39,851 bases of DNA from Gudongella sp051744365 (GTDB lineage: Bacteria; Bacillota; Clostridia; Tissierellales; Tissierellaceae): contig JBNJCX010000016.1 in the NCBI GenBank assembly GCA_051744365.1, positions 1-39,851 of the forward strand. The letters are read 5' to 3'. Below the pieces are notes generated by a model. That model had not been told where the DNA came from and did no database searches. It saw only the letters and a program-made list of their open reading frames with translations. The position numbers and the translations under genes are program-made. Position 1 is the first letter of the stretch. Each line of letters opens with the position of its first letter. This document shows positions 33,296-39,851 of this stretch, piece after piece.

Positions 33296-34480
33296 ATGAA
33301 TCCTGAGAATAAAAAAATCGAGAGGCTAAAGGAATATATTACGAGATTAAACGCCAAAGAGGATGGAAGAGAACTGTATCTGGAATACAAGGATGAAATA
33401 AATGCTGTGGAGCCACAGGATGCATTCCGGATTTTCCACGGCTTGCTTGAGGAGGGGATGACTGCCAGGGAGATATTGGGATTCCTGGATAAGATCATAA
33501 ATGTATTCCATAAGAGCCTCGCTGGTCATACCTGGAAAAGGCCTGAAAACGATAATTTCCTTACAGACCTTGAGCTTGAAAACCAGGCATTGAAAAAGAA
33601 AACAGACCATATAAAGACAATCGTCAGGGAGCCTGTATCCGAAATGAGAAGGGAAAAGCTGATTCCGCTTATAGAAGAATTGAAGGAATTCTACCCACAC
33701 TATACCAAGAAGGAGAATATCCTGTTCCCATATATGGAGAAGAAGATGCCCAGATATGAAGGCTTATCGATAATGTGGGCTCTCCACGATGAAGTAAAAA
33801 ATCAGGTTGAGGATGCCTTAAAAAAATTAAGGGATCCAAATTGCGACGACCACGAGGTAAATGTAGCGATAGCAGCTCTCTTCTTTGGAATACTGGGGAT
33901 TGTAAAGAAGGAGGAAATCATACTCTTTCCCGCAGCCTGTGAGGTTCTAAGTGAACAGGAATGGCACCAGATGCATAGACAAAGCTACGAATACAGCTTC
34001 CCGTTTATAGAAAAGAAATGGGATGAGAATACATTGGAGGGAAACAAGGAGCTTTCCCTATCAGCAATTGACGGCAAATTCAAGACGGAGACCGGTGAGC
34101 TCGACTTCCATCAGCTAAAGCTCCTCTTTGACTCATTGCCGGTGGATATGACCTTTGTGGATGAAAACAACAAGGTAAGGTTTTTTACAAAGCCAAAGGA
34201 CAGGATTTTTCCAAGATCACCTGCAATAATAGGACGTGATGTAAGCAAGTGTCATCCACCTGACAGCGTCCATATCGTAGAGGAGATAGTGGAGGCCTTC
34301 AGAAAAGGAGAAAGGGATACTGCGATATTCTGGATCAGGATAGAGGAGCGGATGATCCTGATCCAGTATTTCGCCATGAGGACCGATGATGGGGAATACA
34401 AGGGAGTCCTTGAAGTAAGCCAGGACATAACTGAAATCAGGGTTCTTGAGGGAGAAAGAAGACTTCTTCAGTGGAGCTGA
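33296..34480 (+). CDS. DUF438-hemerythrin-PAS sensor protein
   Basis: 394 residues: DUF438 (about 20-85), a hemerythrin-like four-helix domain (about 95-235) with candidate iron ligands in FYPHYTKKENILFP (His135, Glu140), ALHDE (His163) and KKEEIILFP, and a PAS_10-type domain (about 270-385, LFDSLPVDMTFVDENNKVRF). Such proteins bind oxygen or nitric oxide through the diiron site and pass the signal through PAS, possibly via a redox cofactor. No output domain is present, so it needs a partner. RBS GAGGGGCG. Confidence 0.9.
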   Translation: MNPENKKIERLKEYITRLNAKEDGRELYLEYKDEINAVEPQDAFRIFHGLLEEGMTAREILGFLDKIINVFHKSLAGHTWKRPENDNFLTDLELENQALKKKTDHIKTIVREPVSEMRREKLIPLIEELKEFYPHYTKKENILFPYMEKKMPRYEGLSIMWALHDEVKNQVEDALKKLRDPNCDDHEVNVAIAALFFGILGIVKKEEIILFPAACEVLSEQEWHQMHRQSYEYSFPFIEKKWDENTLEGNKELSLSAIDGKFKTETGELDFHQLKLLFDSLPVDMTFVDENNKVRFFTKPKDRIFPRSPAIIGRDVSKCHPPDSVHIVEEIVEAFRKGERDTAIFWIRIEERMILIQYFAMRTDDGEYKGVLEVSQDITEIRVLEGERRLLQWS

Positions 34481-34511
34481 GGCATAGAGAAGAAGACACC
34501 AACGTTTTTCT

Positions 34512-34607
34512 TTATTTGTGTCTTCTGTATACTCCAAAAGCGTAGGACACAAGGAGCATAATGCCGCCAAATAGAATTATTAAAAGTGTGCAGGTGCCTT
34601 CAGCCAT
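34512..34607 (-). CDS. 31-residue single-helix membrane peptide
   Basis: On the minus strand an ATG at 34607 opens a 31-codon frame ending TAA at 34514-34512. It is preceded by AGAAGGGAG at 7 nt, a strong RBS, and by a promoter at 34637-34665. The product starts MAEGTCTLLI, has one hydrophobic segment (about 7-25), and ends in a basic tail (YRRHK), the form of a small membrane protein with a cytoplasmic C-terminus. An inverted repeat (34491-34499 with 34518-34526) overlaps its end and may act as a terminator. Family unknown; it does not match KdpF or the small NSS subunit by eye. Divergent from the glucosaminidase operon. Confidence 0.65.
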   Translation of the reverse strand: MAEGTCTLLIILFGGIMLLVSYAFGVYRRHK

Positions 34608-34636
34608 ATCGTTACTCCCTTCTGCAGTATAAGAAT

Positions 34637-34665
34637 ATAATATCAGCGAAGAGCTGAAAATTCAA
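34637..34665 (-). promoter_or_regulatory. Predicted promoter of the 31-residue peptide gene
   Basis: On the minus strand, TTGAAT (34665-34660) and TATTAT (34642-34637) are separated by 17 bp, 29 bp upstream of the ATG. The rest of the 265-bp gap 34481-34745 shows no other gene. Confidence 0.6.
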
Positions 34666-34745
34666 CTCCATAGATAACCCGGTTAAACCTTCGATATTGG
34701 GTATAACTAACTAGATAACATAGACAAAAAAGAGAGGTGCAAATA

Positions 34746-36836
34746 ATGAAGAGCTTAGGAAAATATTTTGTTATGGGAATTATGGCAACAGTACTGATGG
34801 TATCATCTGGCTGCGAAACAGAGGCCACTGGTATGGAGCCTATAAAGCTTGTTGTGGATGGAAAGGATATTACCCATCTTACAGAACCGATTATTGAAAA
34901 TGGAAGGACTCTGGTACCCATCAGATTTGTAACGGAGGAAATCGGTGGGGAGGTTAGCTGGGATAATGCTACAAGGACTGTAAAAGCATGGAAGGGAGAC
35001 AAGTCTCTTCGGTTGGTAGTGGACAGCAGGGTCGTTGAAATCGGAAACTCCCAGGATGCAATAGTAAGTGATGTTGCACCCAGGATAATTGAAAGTAGAA
35101 CATTTGTACCATTGAGGCTAATAAGCAACGGTCTTGGAATTGAAGTGGAGTGGGACAACGATACCAGGACTGTAATTGTCAATTCAAAAAATGCAGCAAC
35201 AGTCCAGCCGTTTTATGACATTGATATCACTTCCCACAATCCTGGCAGCTATATTACAGAAATCGCGAAAATTTCAGTAAGCGGGGATTCAGCCATTCTG
35301 AAGGAAGGCAATCAGCTTAGGCTGCTGCTTCTGGATAAGGATAATCATACTGGATTTGTAGTTGGCAGGGCAGATGCAGCTGCCAGGTCAGTGGAATATA
35401 TTCCAGAGATTGAGCAGACCGGGGACAAGCTTCTTGTGGCCGGTGTATATGACTCAAACGGAAACTTCGTTGCAGGAGACAGCATTCCTGTATCGGTAAG
35501 GGTTATTCCCCACGTTGAAATAAACGGACTGGTGGATAATATGGTTGTATCAACTGCAAGACAGCTTACACCAAAATTGAATTTTGCCCCATATTCAGTA
35601 AAATATGTGGTAACCAACACCACGACGGGAAGGGTAAAGGAATATGATGACCAGGATCCCTTCGGTGCATTCACCTGGAATCCCATGTCAACAGAAACAG
35701 GTCCTCACACTGTACAGATTGTGGCCAAGGACCACAGCATGAATGAGTTCCCTGGAGAAACCTACAGGGTAAATATTCAGGTGCCAATGAAGCTTACTCT
35801 TTCAGGAGCAACTGAAGGTATGACCATAAACAATCCTGTGACCCTTATGGCCAACAGGAACTTTGATGTAAGAGAAACCCAGTTTATTATGAGAGAACCC
35901 TCCACAGGAATGGAGACAGTAATCCAGACCATACCCTACGGAACGTACACCTGGTTCCCGGGACCTGAAGTATCAGGAGCCAAGGAATTGATGGTAAGGG
36001 TTGTGGATTCATCAGGTATTGTACGGACAAGCGAGCCCGTAAGAGTCAATATTGACGGTACACCAAAGCTGCAGCTACAGGGAATAGGACCCAAGCAGGT
36101 GGTTACTGGAGAAACCGAACTGACATACAGAAGCAATGTTGAATTCCAAAATGTCCAGTTTGTTCTTACCAACAGATCGACAGGTGCCACCAGAACAGTC
36201 GGCATAGATCCTGCAACCGGCAAGGGCAGATTCGTACCCCAGTCACAGGATACAGGGGACTGGAGAATTCTGGCAAGAGGCAGCTATAACGGCAAGGCAA
36301 CCAACAGTGAGACGGTGGATTTTGAAGTCTATACAAAACAGATTTTCGGTCCCGTAAGCATAGTGCCAAAGGACCAGTTCCAGTCATTTGCATCCAGAAT
36401 GGCAGTTCAGTCCTACAGAAAGACAGGGATGTCAGCGGCAATACAGACCGCCCAGGCAATACTTGAAACAGGCTGGGGTCAGTCCGTCCCAAGGGACAAA
36501 TACACCGGGAAGATTTCCAACAACCTGTTTGGCATAAAGGGAAGTGCCAGCAATGGCTCAGTTATATCAAACACCTGGGAGGTATATAATGGCGTAACCT
36601 ACAGAATCGATGCAGAGTTTAGGGCATACAAGGACGTGCAGGAAAGCTGGAATGACCACAAGGTCCTGCTTGAGAAGGAAAGATATGGAATATTCAGGGA
36701 TGTTATGCACAGCAGTACCATGGGCTCCTGGGCAATCAGAAGAGCGGGCTATGCCACAGACCCACAGTATCCCATCAAGCTGATGAATATAATAAAGCAG
36801 AACAATCTAAGGGAGCTTGACAGGATAGGGCTCTAA
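34746..36836 (+). CDS. Lipoprotein with copper amine oxidase-like N-domain and glucosaminidase domain
   Basis: 696 residues from ATG 34746, with AGAGAGGTG as RBS. The signal peptide ends in a lipobox (VSSG-C23). Residues about 32-145 are a copper amine oxidase-like N-domain pair (LVPIRFVTEEIGGEVSWDN, then FVPLRLISNGLGIEVEWDND), common in clostridial surface proteins. A middle of about 370 residues has several Ig-like beta repeats (residues about 155-530). The C-terminus (about 540-690) is an endo-beta-N-acetylglucosaminidase domain (AIQTAQAILETGWGQS with the catalytic Glu, then NNLFGIKGS). It probably cleaves peptidoglycan on the cell surface. First gene of an apparent four-gene operon. Confidence 0.9.
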   Translation: MKSLGKYFVMGIMATVLMVSSGCETEATGMEPIKLVVDGKDITHLTEPIIENGRTLVPIRFVTEEIGGEVSWDNATRTVKAWKGDKSLRLVVDSRVVEIGNSQDAIVSDVAPRIIESRTFVPLRLISNGLGIEVEWDNDTRTVIVNSKNAATVQPFYDIDITSHNPGSYITEIAKISVSGDSAILKEGNQLRLLLLDKDNHTGFVVGRADAAARSVEYIPEIEQTGDKLLVAGVYDSNGNFVAGDSIPVSVRVIPHVEINGLVDNMVVSTARQLTPKLNFAPYSVKYVVTNTTTGRVKEYDDQDPFGAFTWNPMSTETGPHTVQIVAKDHSMNEFPGETYRVNIQVPMKLTLSGATEGMTINNPVTLMANRNFDVRETQFIMREPSTGMETVIQTIPYGTYTWFPGPEVSGAKELMVRVVDSSGIVRTSEPVRVNIDGTPKLQLQGIGPKQVVTGETELTYRSNVEFQNVQFVLTNRSTGATRTVGIDPATGKGRFVPQSQDTGDWRILARGSYNGKATNSETVDFEVYTKQIFGPVSIVPKDQFQSFASRMAVQSYRKTGMSAAIQTAQAILETGWGQSVPRDKYTGKISNNLFGIKGSASNGSVISNTWEVYNGVTYRIDAEFRAYKDVQESWNDHKVLLEKERYGIFRDVMHSSTMGSWAIRRAGYATDPQYPIKLMNIIKQNNLRELDRIGL

Positions 36837-36848
36837 AGGAGGCAAATC

Positions 36849-37826
36849 ATGGATTACCTTGATTATACAAGGGAGCAGATGCTGGAAAGATTAGAGGAAC
36901 TAGAAAAACTCAATGAACAACTAAAGAGCGATATGGAAAACCGTGACAAGCTGGAGTTTCCCTGGACCGGTAATCTGGGCAACTGGTATTGGGACCTGGA
37001 GACCAATTCAGTGACTTTCAATCCTCTTAAGGTAAGGGCTCTGGGGTACGATGAATCAGATATCGAATCCCCAGTAACCTATCAGTTTTTCACAGAAAAG
37101 CTTCATCCCGATGATTACGATAAAACCATGGAGAATATGAAGGCCCATCTTAAGGGAGAGAGCCCCGTATACGAAGTTGAATACAGGATAAAGACAAAAG
37201 ACGGTGCTTGGAAATGGTTCTATGACAGAGGAGCAGCTACAAGGTTCAACAAAGAAGGAAAGCCCGTGTTCCTGGCGGGAATAGTATTTGATATAACCAA
37301 GAAGAAACTCCTTGAAAAAGAGCTCGAGAATAAAAACAGGGAGCTTATGAAAAAATCCATTACAGATGGGTTGACCATGCTTAAGAATCATAATGCAATA
37401 ATGGATTTTCTCAGGAGAGAAATGGCTGACAGCGTCAAATACAAGGAGGACTTAAGCATAATTCTCCTGGATCTGGATGATTTCAAAAAAATAAACGATA
37501 CAAAGGGCCATGTCTTTGGCGATAAAGTCCTTAAAAAGGTCGGGAAAGCAATCAAAAAAAGCCTTCGCAAGACAGATGCCGTCGGCAGGTACGGAGGTGA
37601 AGAGTTCCTTGTGGTACTTCCCTTTACAAGGGGAGATGACGCCTTGGAAATCGGAGAGAGAATAAGAAAAAGAGTCCAGAATCTTATATTTGACAATGAA
37701 GTGACTGTAACCATAAGTGGCGGCGTAAAGGAATACTTCGGAGAAAACCTCAAGGATCTCGTAAATGCTGCCGATGAGCTGATGTACAAGGCGAAAAAAG
37801 AAGGAAAGAATAAGGTCATCTATTGA
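36849..37826 (+). CDS. PAS-GGDEF diguanylate cyclase
   Basis: 325 residues: N-terminal coiled coil (1-35), a PAS_3/PAC domain (about 40-155, ending FLAGIVFDITKKKLL), and a GGDEF domain (about 165-325) with GGEEF at 249-253 and an intact inhibitory RxxD (Arg240-Asp243) five residues upstream. It should make c-di-GMP and be product-inhibited. The start is 12 nt after the glucosaminidase gene with AAAGGAGG overlapping that gene's stop, so co-transcription is likely. No membrane helix. Confidence 0.93.
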   Translation: MDYLDYTREQMLERLEELEKLNEQLKSDMENRDKLEFPWTGNLGNWYWDLETNSVTFNPLKVRALGYDESDIESPVTYQFFTEKLHPDDYDKTMENMKAHLKGESPVYEVEYRIKTKDGAWKWFYDRGAATRFNKEGKPVFLAGIVFDITKKKLLEKELENKNRELMKKSITDGLTMLKNHNAIMDFLRREMADSVKYKEDLSIILLDLDDFKKINDTKGHVFGDKVLKKVGKAIKKSLRKTDAVGRYGGEEFLVVLPFTRGDDALEIGERIRKRVQNLIFDNEVTVTISGGVKEYFGENLKDLVNAADELMYKAKKEGKNKVIY

Positions 37827-37836
37827 AGGAGAAAAT

Positions 37837-39090
37837 ATGAAAATAGGATATGCATGCCTTACCAGAGGCATTCCCTATACGGATTTCAAGGGAACAATAC
37901 AGAAGAATGCAACGGAGGAGAAGCTTCTTCAGATTGCTGAACACAACCTGGATACATTGGGGAAGGTTCTTTTATATAATGCCCAGAATGATCTCGACAT
38001 GTTCAGGATATCTTCAGATCTTATTCCATTTGCCTCAAGTCCTGTGAATAGGACAAGGTGGTGGGAAATCTTCCAGCCTCAATGGGAGGATCTGGGCAGA
38101 ATAATAAAGCATAGTGGAACCAGGGTGTCAATGCATCCCGGTCAGTATACTGTGCTGAACTCGCCGGATGAGGATGTTGTCAACCGGGCAGTGGAGGATC
38201 TGATATATCACGCCCAGGTTCTCGACAGCCTCGATACAGACAACACGGCCAAAATAATCCTTCACATAGGCGGGGTGTATGGCGACAAGGAGTCTGCAAT
38301 AAAGAGATTCAAAAAAAACTATAAAAAACTTCCGGACAATATCAAAGGCCGGCTCGTCATTGAAAACGACGACAGGTCATACAGAATAGAGGAGGTGCTG
38401 GAAATCGGAGTCTCCATGGGAATCCCCGTGGTATTCGACAACCTTCACCATCATATCAACGGAGGGGATGGGAATGATCTTCTTTGGATAGAGGAAGCAG
38501 GCAGGACCTGGAAAGAGGAGGATGGTCCTCAGAAGATCCATTATTCGCAGCAGAATCCTGAAAAAAATCCTGGAGCCCATTCGGAGACAATAGATGTCGG
38601 TGAGCTGATGGAATATACCCAAAAGAACATACACCATAACCTCGATATAATGCTTGAAGTGAAGGACAAGAACCTGTCTGCGATAAAGGGAAAGAATGCA
38701 CTGCTCGATACAGGAAAGATCGAAGCCCTGGAAAGGGAATGGAGCAGATACAAGTACAATGTCCTGGAAAGATCCCCGGAAGGCTACCGGGCGATCAGGG
38801 GGCTGCTAAAGGACAAGAGCGCCTATCCCGTCAGGGAATTCTATAGCCTTCTGGATAATGCCATGCATTCGGCAGAGCCATCCCAGGGAACGGTTATAAA
38901 CGGGATTGAGCATGTATGGGGATATTTCAAGGATATTGCCCAGGAAAAGGAGAAAGTCAAATTCAGAAGAGAGCTGGAGAGATTCAAGGGAGGCGGTTTG
39001 TCCCTTAAGGCCATAAAGAAAAGCCTTTGGAGGCTGACAGAAAAGTACGGGGATTTATATCTTATGAATTCCTACTATTTTCATATTTAG
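37837..39090 (+). CDS. uvsE: UV damage endonuclease UvsE with DUF1722-like C-terminal domain
   Basis: 417 residues, longer than the roughly 300-320 of simple UvsE. The TIM barrel (1-275) carries the metal-site residues of UVDE: SMHPGQYTVLNSP (His100), LHIGGVYGD (His133), VIENDDR (Glu166), FDNLHHH (190-196), KIHYS (Lys223, His225), and MLEVKDK (Glu264). It nicks DNA 5' of UV photoproducts and other lesions. Residues about 286-417 resemble DUF1722: W-x2-YKY-x5-RSPEGYRAI, INGIEHVWGYFK, ERFKGGGLSL, YLMNSYYF. In E. coli the DUF1722 gene ybgA lies beside the photolyase gene, so both contexts link the domain to UV repair. RBS AAGGAG, 10 nt after the diguanylate cyclase gene. Confidence 0.9.
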   Translation: MKIGYACLTRGIPYTDFKGTIQKNATEEKLLQIAEHNLDTLGKVLLYNAQNDLDMFRISSDLIPFASSPVNRTRWWEIFQPQWEDLGRIIKHSGTRVSMHPGQYTVLNSPDEDVVNRAVEDLIYHAQVLDSLDTDNTAKIILHIGGVYGDKESAIKRFKKNYKKLPDNIKGRLVIENDDRSYRIEEVLEIGVSMGIPVVFDNLHHHINGGDGNDLLWIEEAGRTWKEEDGPQKIHYSQQNPEKNPGAHSETIDVGELMEYTQKNIHHNLDIMLEVKDKNLSAIKGKNALLDTGKIEALEREWSRYKYNVLERSPEGYRAIRGLLKDKSAYPVREFYSLLDNAMHSAEPSQGTVINGIEHVWGYFKDIAQEKEKVKFRRELERFKGGGLSLKAIKKSLWRLTEKYGDLYLMNSYYFHI

Positions 39091-39101
39091 GAGTGAGAAA
39101 G

Positions 39102-39692
39102 ATGAGCAATGGCGTATTTCATACAATTGCACCGATCTATGGCCTCTTTTACAATCGTCAGGTGAAATACTACAGGCGGATACTGGAGGAGAACAGGGAT
39201 TTTATTGATTTCAGGGATTATTCCTCCGTTGTTGACATAGGCTTCGGCACAGGAGCCCTGTGCAGGGTTCTTGCTGAAGACGGCCTCGCTGTAACGGGAG
39301 TTGAGCCAGTTGAAAGAATGCTTGAAATTGCAAAAAAGAAGAATGCTGACATCCAGGCCGATTGTGTTATGGCTGATGTGCTCGAAGGCCTGCCCTTTGA
39401 AGATGACCATTTTGACCTTTCAATATCCTCCTATGTGGCACACGGTATGAAAAAGGAGGACCGCATCAGGATGTACAGGGAAATGGCACGGGTGACCTCC
39501 AAAAAAATGATAATCTACGACTACAATGAAAAGAGAAGATTGGCAAATGATTTTGTGGAATGGCTTGAGGGAGGAGATTACTTCAATTTCATAAAGGTGG
39601 TCCAGGATGAATTGAGAGAAATCTTTGGAAACGTGGAAAAAGTAAATGTTGACAATAGAGCGGCCTGGTACCTTGTGGACTTAAAAAAATAG
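39102..39692 (+). CDS. Class I SAM-dependent methyltransferase
   Basis: 196 residues from ATG 39102 after TTAGGAGTG; a longer in-frame start lies inside uvsE. Motif I VVDIGFGTGALCRVL (about 44-58), an acidic motif II VEPVERML, motif III-like MADVLEGLPFEDDHFDLSIS. Methyltransferase family 11/25 type; the substrate is unknown. It follows uvsE by 11 nt and is the last gene of the operon. No clear terminator separates it from the heat-shock promoter. Confidence 0.88.
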   Translation: MSNGVFHTIAPIYGLFYNRQVKYYRRILEENRDFIDFRDYSSVVDIGFGTGALCRVLAEDGLAVTGVEPVERMLEIAKKKNADIQADCVMADVLEGLPFEDDHFDLSISSYVAHGMKKEDRIRMYREMARVTSKKMIIYDYNEKRRLANDFVEWLEGGDYFNFIKVVQDELREIFGNVEKVNVDNRAAWYLVDLKK

Positions 39693-39702
39693 GCAGAAGG
39701 TA

Positions 39703-39731
39703 TTGACAAAACACATATCATGTCCTATAAT
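39703..39731 (+). promoter_or_regulatory. Consensus promoter of the small heat-shock gene
   Basis: TTGACA (39703-39708) and TATAAT (39726-39731), both perfect consensus with 17-bp spacing, directly upstream of a CIRCE element. Confidence 0.92.
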
Positions 39732-39746
39732 ATAATTGTAAAAAGG

Positions 39747-39773
39747 TTAGCGCTCTCCTTAGGAGAGTGCTAA
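39747..39773 (+). promoter_or_regulatory. CIRCE operator (HrcA binding site)
   Basis: TTAGCGCTC-N9-GAGTGCTAA, one base from the consensus TTAGCACTC-N9-GAGTGCTAA. The N9 (TCCTTAGGA) is itself nearly palindromic and extends the stem. It lies just after the transcription start expected from the promoter, so HrcA should repress this gene until heat shock. Confidence 0.93.
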
Positions 39774-39806
39774 TACAAAAAATATATATAAAAGGAGTTG
39801 TTGATC

Positions 39807-39851
39807 ATGGCTGGATTGGTACCTTTCAACAGACGTAACAAAATGACAGGA
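39807..39851 (+). CDS. Small heat-shock protein Hsp20/Hsp18 family, 5' end (partial)
   Basis: Only 15 codons are in the window, reading MAGLVPFNRRNKMTG. Clostridial Hsp18 proteins start with a similar M-x-G-x-VPF-xRxN pattern. The ATG follows AAAGGAG at 10 nt. The CIRCE element and strong promoter support a heat-shock role; Hsp20 is the best reading, but the crystallin domain is outside the window. Confidence 0.75.
   Translation, partial: MAGLVPFNRRNKMTG

Noticed and set aside
34643..35182. 179-codon minus-strand open frame across the start of the glucosaminidase lipoprotein
   Set aside because: Ser/Thr/Ile-rich shadow of the copper amine oxidase-like repeats, with no RBS; the 31-codon gene nearby is in a different frame and has its own signals.
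37388..37871. Two overlapping minus-strand open frames inside the diguanylate cyclase gene
   Set aside because: Both are antisense to an intact GGDEF domain and lack start signals.

Overview
The window looks like chromosome of a low-GC, Gram-positive anaerobe of the Clostridia. The evidence is AT-rich sequence, strong GGAGG-type ribosome binding sites, TTGACA/TATAAT promoters, intrinsic terminators with T tracts, a PrsA-type foldase lipoprotein, a CIRCE heat-shock operator, and redox genes typical of anaerobes (ferritin-like diiron protein, hemerythrin/DUF438, a thioredoxin-reductase pair). No tRNA, rRNA, CRISPR array, phage or complete insertion sequence was seen. The species cannot be named from this sequence. 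Coordinates and motifs were read by eye, and no database search was run.

Layout. 1-2700: end of an unidentified gene, then a pantothenate operon (panG-like ketopantoate reductase, a panB with a large internal in-frame deletion, panC, panD) behind a promoter and a roughly 200-nt structured leader that looks like a terminator/antiterminator switch. 2700-3300: gene-poor stretch with an imperfect repeat array resembling insertion-sequence ends. 3300-5100: DUF2703 protein and a split chromate-transporter pair. 5100-9870: export operon (adaptor, ABC ATPase, two ABC-2 permeases, small membrane protein). 9866-11505: an unrecognised protein with an internal duplication, paired with a metallophosphoesterase that lacks some metal ligands. 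11700-15700: PLP aminotransferase, MFS transporter, and a MerR regulator fused to a zinc ribbon and a methyltransferase. 15900-23200: flavin oxidoreductase, decayed gene fragment, ferritin-like protein, CorC-like membrane protein, then a tight FAD-oxidoreductase/NYN-LOTUS/DUF697/GNAT operon.

23300-30600: sodium-coupled NSS transporter; a two-thioredoxin-fold protein next to thioredoxin reductase (together the parts of an AhpF-like system); a RAYT-like transposase relative with a changed HUH motif and a consensus promoter; a large XRE-family regulator; a GNAT; and PrsA. 30700-39700: signalling and stress region with a PAS-GGDEF-HD-GYP protein, GNAT, DUF438-hemerythrin-PAS sensor, a 31-residue membrane peptide gene on the minus strand, and then an apparent operon of a glucosaminidase lipoprotein, a PAS-diguanylate cyclase, a UvsE endonuclease carrying a DUF1722-like C-terminal domain, and a methyltransferase. 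The window ends in the first codons of a small heat-shock protein behind a consensus promoter and CIRCE.

The observations most worth a second look are the panB deletion within an otherwise intact operon and its leader, the UvsE-DUF1722 fusion, the MerR-zinc ribbon-methyltransferase regulator beside an MFS promoter with a 19-bp spacer, the duplicated RSGP protein with its degenerate phosphoesterase partner, the RAYT relative, and the 31-residue peptide gene.
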